Source: Oscheius sp. JU75
Taxonomy: Eukaryota > Nematoda > Chromadorea > Rhabditida > Rhabditidae
Assembly (NCBI GenBank): GCA_037178855.1
Contig: JASJZC010000004.1
Location: forward strand, 3,286,001 to 3,350,000
Length of the DNA stretch: 64,000 nt
Reading direction: 5' to 3'
Shown here: positions 20,582 to 31,822 of the stretch, one piece after another
Layout: every line of letters starts with the position of its first letter
How positions within the stretch are numbered: position 1 is the stretch's first letter
Made by a program: the position numbers and the translations under genes
Notes under the pieces: model-generated
Seen by the model: the letters and a program-made list of their open reading frames with translations, nothing else
Database searches by the model: none
What the model was told of the DNA's origin: nothing

Positions 20582-23500
20582 CTATGACAGTTTGAGTTTG
20601 GACCATTTGACAAAGTTTTGAATATTTTTTGTGGGAACGTGTTGACTCGTCGCCTTGATACAAATTCCTCGATCTTCGCTCAGGAGAACGAGGTTACTGT
20701 AGACGGCTTCTGTTCCTCTTGGTACCGAAATATTAGCGAAAGGAGCAGGCGGATTGCGGGCGAGGTAGCTAGCACAGGATTGGAGAATTCTGTCGTCATT
20801 CACCTGAGGAAAAAAGACTACTTGACAGTGAACTGAACATACTCTTCCGCTTCCGGGCATGTCCGACTCCTCAGTCATTATGCGGAAAGGCATCTTGTTG
20901 CCCTGAGTGGTCAGCGTGTGCATATTTGAGTTCTTCTCTTTCACTTTCTCCTTCAGCCAGCTCAGACACTTTTTCGATTCGATCGAAATCTGATGCGAGT
21001 GGGCATCCATTCCGGGCTTGCTAAGTCCTTGCAACTCGTCCAGCACTAGAATTGCATTGAATTGGAATGAATGCGACGTACCAATAGTGGGAATAAGTGT
21101 CTCAAACTGTCCACATTCGACTATTTTCTGGAACAGGAGCAAATGGTCAAGTAGAGCATTGGTATCCGGGACGACAAAATGCGGCTTGACGACCAGGAGA
21201 ACACGATTCTGTCTCTCGCGAGACAGAATGTCGTCTCGGGTGAGTTCGATCGACTCAGTTGACTGAAATTACTCATTGAAAGGTATAAGTCTAATGAACT
21301 AACGGGGTCGCTTTTGGTTCCTGATAAAACTAGACCAGGAGCTTCTTCGTCTTCTATTTTGACATAGATCCCGATAGATTCTTCCCAACGAAGACATTTC
21401 ACGTCGCTCTTTGCCAGAGTCTCAGTCGCATCGAAAATAGAACGCATCCTAACGTGGACAGAAGCATCAGCTGTAGCCTAAATTTGATAAATGGTGATCG
21501 ATCAAAATAAAACAATCTCACTTCAACAGGAAGCTGTACTGAAAACGCCTCAGGTACATTGCGGAAAACATTGAAAAAGGATGAAATGTACAGAATCTCC
21601 TGTTGAATGTACTGGCTTCCAGACACACTACTTCCGAGAAGACCATCTGTTTCGACTCGTCTAATATTGTTAGCGAGATCACAAAGACTTGTCCACGTAT
21701 CGACGGTCACTAAAATTTGAAATATATCGAAGAAGAACAACTAACATTCTGCGAAGTTAAGCGGCTGAATAGAGGGCATTGTCTGGAAAAAGGTCTGCGT
21801 CGATGAGCTTTTTATCCAGTTACAAATGACATTGACAGCAGGAAGAACACGAGAAGACTGAAATATAAGTCGTAATCTGTGAAGAGTAGGTTTACTTGTT
21901 TTGAAGGTGTGGCTGCTCCCGTAAACCAATCACTGATCTGGTCTGAAGACAATTGCTTCAGCAATACACCAAAATATGTTATGAGAGTCTCAACAGCATA
22001 CTTTTGCTGGACAGTGAATGTTCCTTCTTCGTCTGAATTTACGATTAGGACTATCGTAAAAAGAATAAACTTTTTGTCGAGGTGGAATGAACGGCATAGG
22101 TGAAAATGAGGGAGAACTGAATGAGCTGAAGAGCCGAGATGGGAGCGTCTTCAATGGAAAGGAGCTGGTTCAGTTGTGTGAAAGCTCTCTCCGAAATACT
22201 CGGAAAAGTCTCCATTCCAATTTTTGAAATCAAAAGACCGGCAGTGTGAATGAGATAGCTGACAGAGCGACGATGAAGTTGATTCGGATTAACCGCTGGC
22301 TCCTCTTCCTTCGTCTGTCTACTGCTTTCCGGCAAAATCCAGTGCTCTCTCTGATCGAAATTGATTTCCACAAGTTCCGTCTTCACGCGTCCCTGCTCCG
22401 AATTCAGCAGGATCTCATATTTCTCAACCTAGATTGAACATTTAGCAAGGATCAAAATAAAAGTATACCTTCTTCCTCATCGCTGCGAGACGTCCATTCA
22501 GGCGATCTTTTGCAGCTTCGTAGGAATGACCAGCTCCGATGGCACGAATACAGAAAAAGATCTCGTCCAGAACTCGTTCCTAAATATAGGTTACAGCAGA
22601 CTAGGAAGGCGAAAGAGGCGGTCATACCGTACCATCAAGCAACAGGGTTAGATAGAAAAGGGCATAAGATTACCAAGCAAACATTTTGTTTCCGAACAAA
22701 ATGAAAAATCAAAGTTATCAGTTACAAAACGTTTTCTGTGGCAGAAAGTTAGCGACATATTTAGGCAGGAAAAGAGAGACCCGATTTCCCAGGAAAGAAT
22801 AGGGAAGAGCTTGTTAGGTTACATAATAAGGACACCTGTCTCTGCTTGGAGAGGATCTCCAAAGGGGTGTGACGAGCACGACGGGTGCTTGTGTAGAGCA
22901 TCTAGAAGGTACGGTATAACCGAGCAAAGTAAATCTTTTTTGAACACGCTTCGGCCTATTCAGAGGCGACTAGTTGAAGCAACACAGGAAACCAGGCTAA
23001 ATAGGACTCACTGAGAAGAAGGCGACGACAGCGAGTTGATTATACGGGTGTCCAGACGATGGCCACAGTTGTGCTGCTTTCAGATACCATCTGAACACTA
23101 ATTGTTAGATCGGCAAAAAGAGTCACCCTCTAGCGGCTGAATAGTCTTCGTTACCCTCGACCAGACTCTTATAGCGGTAGAGATCTCCGAGACATAGGAG
23201 ATGCCGTGAAATGGATTTTAGAGCAATCTGAACAAACTGTTTGGCAAAACAAAAGGTAAAAAGGAACCTTTTGAGAGGACTTTTCGTAAGAAACGGGTCG
23301 TTCAGCATGGAGAAGTGCGGAAAAGTCATCGGCTGGGAGACCGTTTGGCCAGTAAAGGGCCATTTCGAAGGAAACATCGTATGTCGTCTCGAGATGGCTG
23401 ACCAAAAGAGTGTAGTAGCTGATCGCCTCGTCAATAAATTGGATCAGAAGAACACGAATAGTCTTCGCGTTTTCGTGAACGGAATTACTGCCGCGTTTCA

Positions 23501-26394
23501 TCGAATCAATTATCTAAACTTGATGCATTTCTAAAGAGAAAAACAGATCACTTTGTGAAAGCATTGCTTCCAGAGATGCTGTTCGAGGTTTTTCGTGAAC
23601 GTGAAAACAACATCTTTCGTCAAGACGTCTATGTAAATCGTTCGAAGTTTTTCACTCAGCTGGAGCAACTTCTCAGCCGCTTTGTGGTTTTTCTTCTCCG
23701 CCACCTGAAGCAGCAGAACTCCGATTTCATTGTTCAGCTGAAAATGGCTATTTTGTCCCTTCGGTCTACCACTCAGTGTCTTAGTTTATCTAATAGACAG
23801 GGTATCTGATAGCACATGTGGGACGGGCACTAAAGCATACAAAAGCTCGGCAAACAGATAATTCGTTTCGCTAAGAGCAGCGTAGTGAGTGGACGATCTC
23901 TAGAACGGTGCCAATCTAACGGAACCAACCTTCTCGATCTGAGGTCCCTCAGCCTCCGCTATCTGGCTGTATAGCTTTTCCTCCTTGCTCGTTTTGGGCG
24001 CCATACCCTCTTCTCGATTATAGCTAAAAAGGAATAATACCATTTCCCAGATAAATTGAAAAAAAACAGAGGTAATGGCCGTAAACAGAAGTAGCGGATG
24101 AGAAGAATAGCAACACCACCAAAGCATGAATATAGCAGTTTATTGTGCAGAAGAGTTAATAGACAGCAAACACGAATTGGGAACTTGTGACTAGATCAAA
24201 ATGTGCACGAAGATAAATGGAGTAACGAGGAGTGAAAGATATGTGTGTGGGTTAACAGTATTTCAATACAGCAATCGCATGGCGGTTACTGAAACCGAAA
24301 AATCTACAGATCTTGATGAAAAGTGTACATGAATTGTTAGGAATAAAACTGAAACAATGATTAGTGAAGCAATATACAAAGCATAGGGGGTAGCCAGAAG
24401 GAATGAAGCGACAGGTACAAGGGAGAAGGATAGATTTTTACCTGTCTCGATTACTCTTTAGACTGGACGAGGATCCGACGACGTCAGCTGCTCGTCTCGC
24501 TCCCGGAGGTTGATAGACTCCTCGTCCTTCTATTGGATTCCGGCCACTGGTAGTCAGTCGACCGGCTAGTCTCGTACTTTGTGTAGGAAGAACTCTTTCC
24601 ACATCCGGTTCCGTTCGAGGACGATGACGGTACTGTTCACGATCACGAGAGTTCTTCCGATAATTGAAACGATATCCCTGAGACGATGACGAACGTGAGT
24701 CTAGAACTACTTACGTACGGATAAAACAAGACAAAGGATACCTGTGGGAGTTCTTTCGCCTTTGGTCAGCTCGTCATCATTCTCTTCTTCTTCGACAATA
24801 CTTCCGGTGACGGAAGACGATCCACTATCTGTAAAAGCAAGATCAAGAGGTAATTATACAAAACTATCCTCTTCTCTGTCGCTGGCCTCTTTTCTTGTCT
24901 CTCTGGTATTTAGGATGAGGAGGTGGACGTTCGTGTTCACGCGAAGAATGTGCTCGTTCAGCTGGTCTGGATTGTACAGGAGGGTCGTCTTCGATGTTTA
25001 GCCGTATGATTCCTCGAATAGGTCGACCTTTATTCTCAGTAATGGCTTTCTGGAGGTCAACGCCATTCTTACAGCCTTCCATTCTGGAAAACAAAGTAGT
25101 TTTGATCAAGCGTCATGATTTACTTTTTCTGAAGATCGTTCCGATCTTCTTCATGTGCCAATCTCTCTTGGACTTCTTTTTGTAGCTCGACCTGTTCCAT
25201 TTCTTCAGTCCAATTGAATGATCCCATAGATTCGAGGGACTGACAGACAGCGAAGTAGTCCACAGAAGAGGCTGTAGAAAGAGGAGCATCACCAGCTTGA
25301 CTTTGTGTTTCCGGATAAGTATCTACATGAAGTTCTTGAGTCGGCTGCGGCCATTCGCTCTGAGTGCTGTTAATCGAGCTATTTCGCCGGCGAGGAACGC
25401 GTCGTTGACCTCCTTCAGCTCGCATCGATGATCGTTCATTACCGAAACCCTGAAAACTGGTTTGTGTAAGACGAAGACTAATTTATAAGTTGCACTAATG
25501 TTTTTGCGGGGGATTTTTCAAGCTAACGTGCAAGTTCACACAAATTGAAGTGAAGGCCACCTACATTGCGAGCAAATCGTTGTTGCCCCGTCGGCAGATT
25601 CTGTCTCAATGGGCGATTTCGTTGCTCGGACGAGTCCAAATAGCCACCCGGAAGCCTCGAGTTGTATAACGACTGAGTAGAGTTCTGCAAAATTTACGCG
25701 TTTGAAGAAGAAGATAGAGTACATACATAGGGTTTATTGTGAGTATTGTAAGCGTCCGGCTCGTAGCGTTGCGAAGGACCACGTTGATTGTTTCTGTCAT
25801 AGCGATCGTTTCTCGTATTTGTCGAGACAAGTGACTGCTCACTACACTGACTTGTCGTCTCATCACGCCTTTCCCGTCTTGAAACATTTTTTTTAAAAGA
25901 GACTGAGACTTAAAAGAGACAAGAGAAAAACATACGATTTTCCACCTCCACGCGTAAATGTTCGTACTCCTCCACCTCGAGACCAACTATTTTTTCGCTC
26001 GCTACATATCGAGGCGGCATCCGGTGTTGTACTGCCAGAATCGTTGCGGTCTGAAAGTATCAATGGTACACCATCAAGTGAAAAAACACACAAGAATGTA
26101 TAGAATCGGTATCGTTGCTTCTCCTTCGATGTACTTCGTCAATTCGTCCCATCGACCGAGCATTTCTTAGGGGCGAAGCAGAAATTCGTGTTGGTCGTTT
26201 CGGAGGTTCTGGTGGTTTTGATCCTGCGGTTGGTTCCCCGGTCAACGTCGAGTCCACCCCTCTTTTGAACATTCCTGGGAGCAGCATGAAATTTCGTTAA
26301 ATAGCAAAAAAAAACCTGGTCGATATATTTGTACAGCTTCTCGGCGAGGTTTTCGCGTGCCATCTTTAGAAGATCCATCGTCTTCCTGTGTCAT
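20582..26394 (-). CDS. SMG6: SMG6/EST1A nonsense-mediated decay endonuclease
   Basis: Cuts mRNAs near premature stop codons during nonsense-mediated decay. The start at 26394 reads MTQEDDGSSKDG, then KPRREAVQIYRPG, which resembles an exon-junction-complex-binding motif (as in UPF3B and SMG6). A long low-complexity Arg/Ser-rich N-terminal region follows (to about 24455). The 14-3-3-like/TPR domain begins at EEKLYSQIAEAEGPQIEK (about 23940) and includes LGDLYRYKSLVEGNEDYSAA, then WYLKAAQLWPSSGHPYNQLA. The C-terminal PIN domain (about 21200-20582) keeps the acidic catalytic residues in VVPDTNALLDHL, NDDRILQSC and LLSEDRGI. The two halves are joined through a ~420-bp intron (about 24033-24454) whose donor (GACAG|gtaaaa) and acceptor (cctttttag|CTATAATCG) are in phase. 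A further ~430-bp interval near 22580-23010 is read as an intron. If the join is wrong, the N-terminal part would be a separate gene. Confidence 0.82.
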
Positions 26395-27020
26395 AGTGTT
26401 GCAAAATTGTCTGAAAATTGTTTATAGAGTAAGGAAGAAAAACTGAACATATTATGTGATAAACAGTGAATTTATCACGACTTCAGTATATTTGTTCAAA
26501 TAGGCAGAGAAACACAATAAAAGAAACAGACATCTTCTGGCAAACAGCCGCCCACGGTTTCTCCTGGCACTGCACGTGATTTCACGTATTGCCTGTCATA
26601 TGTTAAGAGAAAGAGATGAATGATCCTTCTGGTGATACAAATCTGTTTGGTGCTCATATTTTGGCAACTGTTTCTACATCTCAACATGCAATATGTGATG
26701 GAACGTTCTGGGAATTTACAGGAGAGAGTGCAGTGTAAGTAAACAGTAAAAGCCGACTCGCAACTGTTTGAGTGTCCGGTGGACGTTGACCGTCTGAATT
26801 AGAGCAAAGCTGTGAAAAAAACTGTATTAAAACGCTGTTCCCGCTCAAAAGTTGGATCTGATATCGTGAAAGACACATAGAATAAAAACAGAAAAAAAAA
26901 CAAAGGAGAAATTACTTCACACGTACATATTATTCCGGACGAAAAATTTTGGACAGAGCCGGGCCGTGACAGCCCAAAACCTAAAAAAAAAAATTCAAAA
27001 ACCTGGATCGCGCCGTGCAA

Positions 27021-27116
27021 ATATCCGGGGCCGGCGCGAATTTGAACTCGACCCATGAATGAGTCCCAGTTACGGGTCCGAAAAGACTCAGTATCGCTAC
27101 ACCACCTAAGTACTAG
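27021..27116 (-). pseudogene. Degenerate tRNA-like or tRNA-derived (SINE-like) sequence
   Basis: On the minus strand an A-box-like TTAGGTGGTGTAGCGATA is followed at tRNA-like distance by a B-box-like GAGTTCAAATTC. The acceptor and T stems do not pair cleanly, and a hairpin TGAGTC...GACTCA occupies the anticodon-arm position with an overlong loop. It could be a decayed tRNA or the head of a tRNA-derived SINE. An A-rich run follows on the plus strand at 26983-26992. Confidence 0.35.
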
Positions 27117-27969
27117 CATTTCCTCTTTCTCTGTCTATCACTACAAAAAATCTAATAGAAGTCAGGAAGATTTGTCAAGAGATGCTAACCATAAACATCG
27201 CTTTGTCAGACTTGTCGAAACTTGTCAGAATTGTCTTGCTCGTCGGAGTACAAAAAACAGACCTGAATACTCTAAGTATCCAGTCTAAGGTGCCAAATCG
27301 AGCATTGGATGTTTCTTCGGAGCCAGAGCGGATGTTCAAAGCGTTACCAACTGTTCGCTGCAACCCAAACTGTCACTTGATCAATTCTGGTTTTTCAGTT
27401 AATCGATCGCCCTAGAACCTGTTGAGGAACGAGTCTTCGCAAGAAGTTCCACAAAGCTGTTCGTGCTGAAAGACTGTCAAGATGATGCTTCTGTGCTGCT
27501 AGGAGGTGAGAGTCAACTTCGAAGCAGGGAGCTTGGAGATGTCTGTTTTAGATGGTCGTCGTGACCAGACTGTTACAGTGCTGTTCAAAAAAGGCTAATG
27601 CGTTGAAGAAACAGCTGCTGGACGAGACATATACCGGACCCCGCGTCAGCGAGTTCAGCGTTTATGTTTATGGTTGACATGTCTTGACAAGTCAAGCCTT
27701 TCCGTACTACGGGCTATCGAGTTACATGGAAAAGTGCGTTTTATAATCAAGCCAAGGCAAACATGCGCTTTCTAGACGATTTCAAACTAAACAACCACAA
27801 TGAATACTTTGACAGACGATGTGGTCTCTTCTCTTACATTTTAGGCTTTACTTGGTTGTGTTTGTCTCAGTCTTGTGAGTCGGCTTGGTTTGACTTGAGC
27901 TAGTCTGTTCAGCTAAGAAGATGAAAACGCTGCCCTTTAACATTGTTCGTGGGGGGCTCTTCATCACTG

Positions 27970-28345
27970 AATGAATGAAAAACCGACGAGAAACATAGAA
28001 TTACACCGGCGTATAGTCTGTTCAGGAACGATTCACCGGCGGCATACTGTAGAATTTTCCTTGCGTGACCCGCCGCGCCAGCCCTTTAACATGTGGCAGC
28101 GGATTTTCCCTTTCTTGCTCTTTTCGCCAATTTCCTCGCATTTTTTACGATTACTTTCAAACATAGTGAATGACAACAAAAAAGGCTGATAAGCAAAAAA
28201 AATTAATAAGAAAATCGGCGGAATTCGCTGCCAGTTAAAGGACTAGCCCAGCGAAGAGAATTTTACAGTATGCCGCCAGTCAATATCATTCCTGATCAGA
28301 CTATAGTTTCATGTTCCTCGTCGGTTTTTATTCATTTTGGGCCCA
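27970..28345. repeat. Fold-back (MITE-like) inverted-repeat element
   Basis: The left arm (about 27970-28100) and right arm (about 28205-28345) are imperfect inverted copies. Ends read AATGAATGAAAAACCGACGAG on the left and the complementary CTCGTCGGTTTTTATTCATT on the right. Internal matched blocks include GGCGGCATACTGTA and CCTTTAAC near the inner edges. A ~100-bp AT-rich spacer separates the arms. No transposase frame, so a non-autonomous element. Confidence 0.75.
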
Positions 28346-28672
28346 ATTTCCGTGAGAAGAAAAAACGAAATTTTCAGCTTATATCCAATTATAATATATG
28401 GTGACTGAGTGGTCAACCTTGGCATTCCTCATACATTATGATAAAGATAACTACTCCTCAGATTTTTTTTGATGGCTTGGCTCTTTGATTGTAACAGAAA
28501 CTTCTTTATTCAATTGAAAATAAAAACGAAAAATGACCAGTGACAAGATTTGGTTGAAGTGAAAATCCATTATATACACACAAAGTCAACAAGAAAAGAA
28601 GGCAGTAAGAAATACCCAGATTGCAAGACCATAAAAATGGTAATACTGTATTTGGTGGCGACTGAAGAGGGA

Positions 28673-31600
28673 CTAGTAGTTCTTGTTCCGGGAGTCCCGA
28701 CGCTTCTTGGCTCGTCTGAATATGAAAATTATTGGAGGTTCACTTTACTCCATTCCTCCCCCTTTATTCGGACCGTAATCCCTGTGCCACAGACCAGGAA
28801 CGGCTGGAGGGTTTACGACCGAGCCCGACCATTGTGGGAAGAGGCTGCGGCGGCACTTTGGAGGACGAGCCGGTCATTGTTTGAGACGAAAAGCGCGAAC
28901 GGAGCCGTAAATCATATCTAGAGATTGGTGGACTGCTGGCCATTCAAAAACAGGAGCCTTGTCCCGTTTGGACCCCAGGGAGGATCCCCCTAATACCGTA
29001 ACCAAAAAGGGACGCAACTCAACTCTCGGGAGACAAATTATCCAGCTATAAAACGACCAATTAGGCGCGTGTAGGCCAGCTCCATTTAGGAGTCTTTTAC
29101 GAGCCTGAGTTGCCTCAAGGTCACTCACCTGTTCTGGAACCAAATCTTGACCTGTCTCTCCGTCAGATTCAGTCGAGCCGACAACTCGGCTTTGCGATCA
29201 GCTGTGATAAACTCCTGAGACTGGTATTCCTGCAAAGAATAAGAGTTACTGTGACTTTTAAGATTCATACCAGCTCGAGTTCAGTCCTCTGAGCATCAGT
29301 GTAGACGACTCTGTAGGTGTCGGTAGTTCGTACACGGACATCTGCAAAATTCAAGATTACTGTAATTTGATGGTCTATAAATTCTCAATCGTTTTCCCTT
29401 GCAATTTGGTATGTTTTCAGTCTTCCAGCTACTGATATTTCTTCGTTATCAGTCCTTCTTCAAAGGCTCTGCCGCCGACAGTGCTACCGGGTTCTGACGC
29501 CGCGGCGATGCTTTCATCTCGAGCAGTGCCTTCAGTACAAAAGTACAGGAGGGATCTCTCTTTACTATAGCGCAATGGTGTCCGCACAATTACCTGGCAA
29601 CAGTAACACCCTAAAAAGTTCACAACATTTCATGTCAAGAGAGAGGGGACGAGCCAGTTGTAGAGGAAGAATTTATTACTGGAAAAGCGGCGCAACCGCC
29701 TGTTATCGCAGCTTTTTTTTTTTAGCCAAAGAGAGCTCTTGGTAGCACTCATTCAGTTCCTAACACAGTTAATCACTGACAGTAACAGAATATATCTTTC
29801 GGACTAACTCATATCGTGATCTGTCTCAAACGAATCGAAAGACCATCAGGCTAACCCAAAGAAGGGCGAATTCCTCCCAGTAGCTGTGTTGTCGACTTAT
29901 CACCCTTACGTGGCTGCTTATCGCGCCTCTCCATTTAGACGGCAGCCGTCGGCCAACAATTTTAGAGCACGTTAAGCGTTAAGATAATCCGTCCAATGGC
30001 ACTTTTATAGAGACCCCTTTGGTAGAGATTACGGTAAAAACTCACTGTTGGTTCCAGGACCGGTTCGATGCTTCGTCGGAGGAATACCCGTCTTCGAAGG
30101 GTTCGCTCCTTTCACAGCAGCCTTCCAACTGGCCGTCATCGCCTGAAATTCCCTTTCCAACAGAAAAATATGAACATACTTGAGCCTGGGCAAAGTCGTT
30201 GTAAGGGAGCATGCCATTGTAGTAAGCCGGAGTCATTGGGTTGCCTCTCAACATGTTGTAGTCCAGAGGTTTGTAGTCAATCTGAGGCTGAGCGACTGAT
30301 GTAGAAGGAGTAGTCGACGGACAGGGATCCGTAGGGTAGGGCTGAAAATGTTAGTTACAAGAGTCTCACTTCTGATATGATGATAGACGTAAATGAGTTC
30401 CTTATTGAGAATGAGTCATATTCGACCTACCTCCATGTTGGTGGGGATGTGGAAGGGATTCATCTGGTAGATGGGATCGATCCAGGCCTTGGCTTCCTGG
30501 TAGTCCGGGACAGACCATCGCTGAGCACTGGCCGGATAGACCTGCTGCTGAAGATTGTCGAAGGTCGTCGAGAACATCTGATTCCTCTCACTGAAACAAA
30601 ATGTTTGAGAAGGGAGGAGAGACTTGATAAGGTCATCGTGGCGGACAAATAGACACTGCTAGAGGAAACTGATCAAGTTGGCTCCTGTCAGCCGCTTAAT
30701 TCGCATAGATTGAGAGACTTATTATGTGAAAACAGTCTTCCCCTTTGGAACAATAGACTCACATTGGTAGCAGTTCAATGAAAGTAAGGAAATTCATAAG
30801 TCCATCTTTCGTTTCCATTTTAATCGATCGGTTCTCAGGTTCATTTTCAATTTTTGATTTATCTTATGTTGCTTTTCGTGGGAAAAAATATACATTTCTT
30901 CGGGGTTGACGCGAAAGCGAAAATGATGTCTCGCTTGAGGTACTCATTTCTTGGCCGAAGGAACACCAGTCGTCTCCAGATGGTGTCCTTCGTCTTCTGC
31001 CCAACTACTGAATCTTTATTTTGGATTGGTCAAGTTAAGAAAAAGGTCGGTTAAATACTTTAATTACTGGAATTATTCGTTCGAGCCCATAAAGTCCTCA
31101 CCCATTTTTGCACCGTTTGTTAGGGAGACACGAAAGTTTTTGGGAGACAGTAGTTAGAACAATCTTCTGTTATTGCTTTTTAAAAGAAAATATTGGACAT
31201 AGAAAACTGTTTTGCACCCACCTTTGTAAAGAGAACAGATATATTCAAGTATTGCAAACACAATGATTGAGTGATTGAGTGACTGAAAGATGAAAAGGAA
31301 AAGCTTTTGATACTGGAAAGTAGGAGGGATGACAAGTCCAGTTGAACACTCAAGCTCAAAAAAGGTATACTAAACCAAATGGCCCTCCCTCCTGGATGAC
31401 CCTCTCTTTCAAACAGATCATAAAGGTGACAAGCAGCAGAGCCAATCAGTCGTAAAGATCGTAATACAACCGGAAGACGTTGCCAAAACATGACCTAACA
31501 TTTTTATAGAAGGTGCTGGAATCAGGGGCTGGCCGGTCTCTTATCGTGAGAGAGGCCTCAAGGAACAGCCGGGTCGAGGGCGCTGCACGGCTCCGCCCCC

Positions 31601-31822
31601 GCATCTACAGTACCCTTTCGGGACGGAAATGAATAGAAATTATGTTGACCGAGACAACACGGGTTATGGTCGGTAAAGAAAAGAAGAAACTAACCCGGTG
31701 AAAGGGTAGGCGAACGGGAAGATCGGATAGCTGCCCATGAACGACGGAGGATCTGCTGCAGCCGGCATCACGGCAGCCAATGGCTTTGACTCGATTGAAG
31801 GAGGAGTAAAGTCCTTGGTCAT
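28673..31822 (-). CDS. cad: Caudal-type (Cdx) homeodomain transcription factor
   Basis: Nuclear transcription factor for posterior patterning (caudal in flies, Cdx in vertebrates, pal-1 in C. elegans). The start at 31822 gives [20 protein letters not shown]. Exons then lie near 30592-30433, 30341-30182, 30145-30046, 29341-29272, 29229-29129 and 28696-28673. The homeodomain contains the caudal signature [19 protein letters not shown] and, after [20 protein letters not shown], a QNR|RAKKRR end split by an intron. The protein stops only eight residues after RAKKRR (DSRNKNY-stop at 28673-28675), a very short C-terminal tail. A ~700-bp intron (29342-30045) precedes the homeobox. The start ATG is two bases after TTACAG, so a 5' UTR exon or trans-splice is likely. 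No hexapeptide is obvious. Confidence 0.92.

Larger units (their letters stand above)
26395..28672. other. Repeat-rich spacer between SMG6 and caudal
   Basis: About 2.3 kb with no supported coding exon. It contains a degenerate tRNA-like sequence (27021-27116), several TTGACAAGTC-type short repeats (27170-27240, 27670-27700) and a fold-back element (27970-28345). AT-rich around 28380-28560. Confidence 0.55.

Noticed and set aside
22811-23014. Plus-strand frame inside the SMG6 gene
   Set aside because: It lies in a long SMG6 intron on the opposite strand and shows no recognisable domain.
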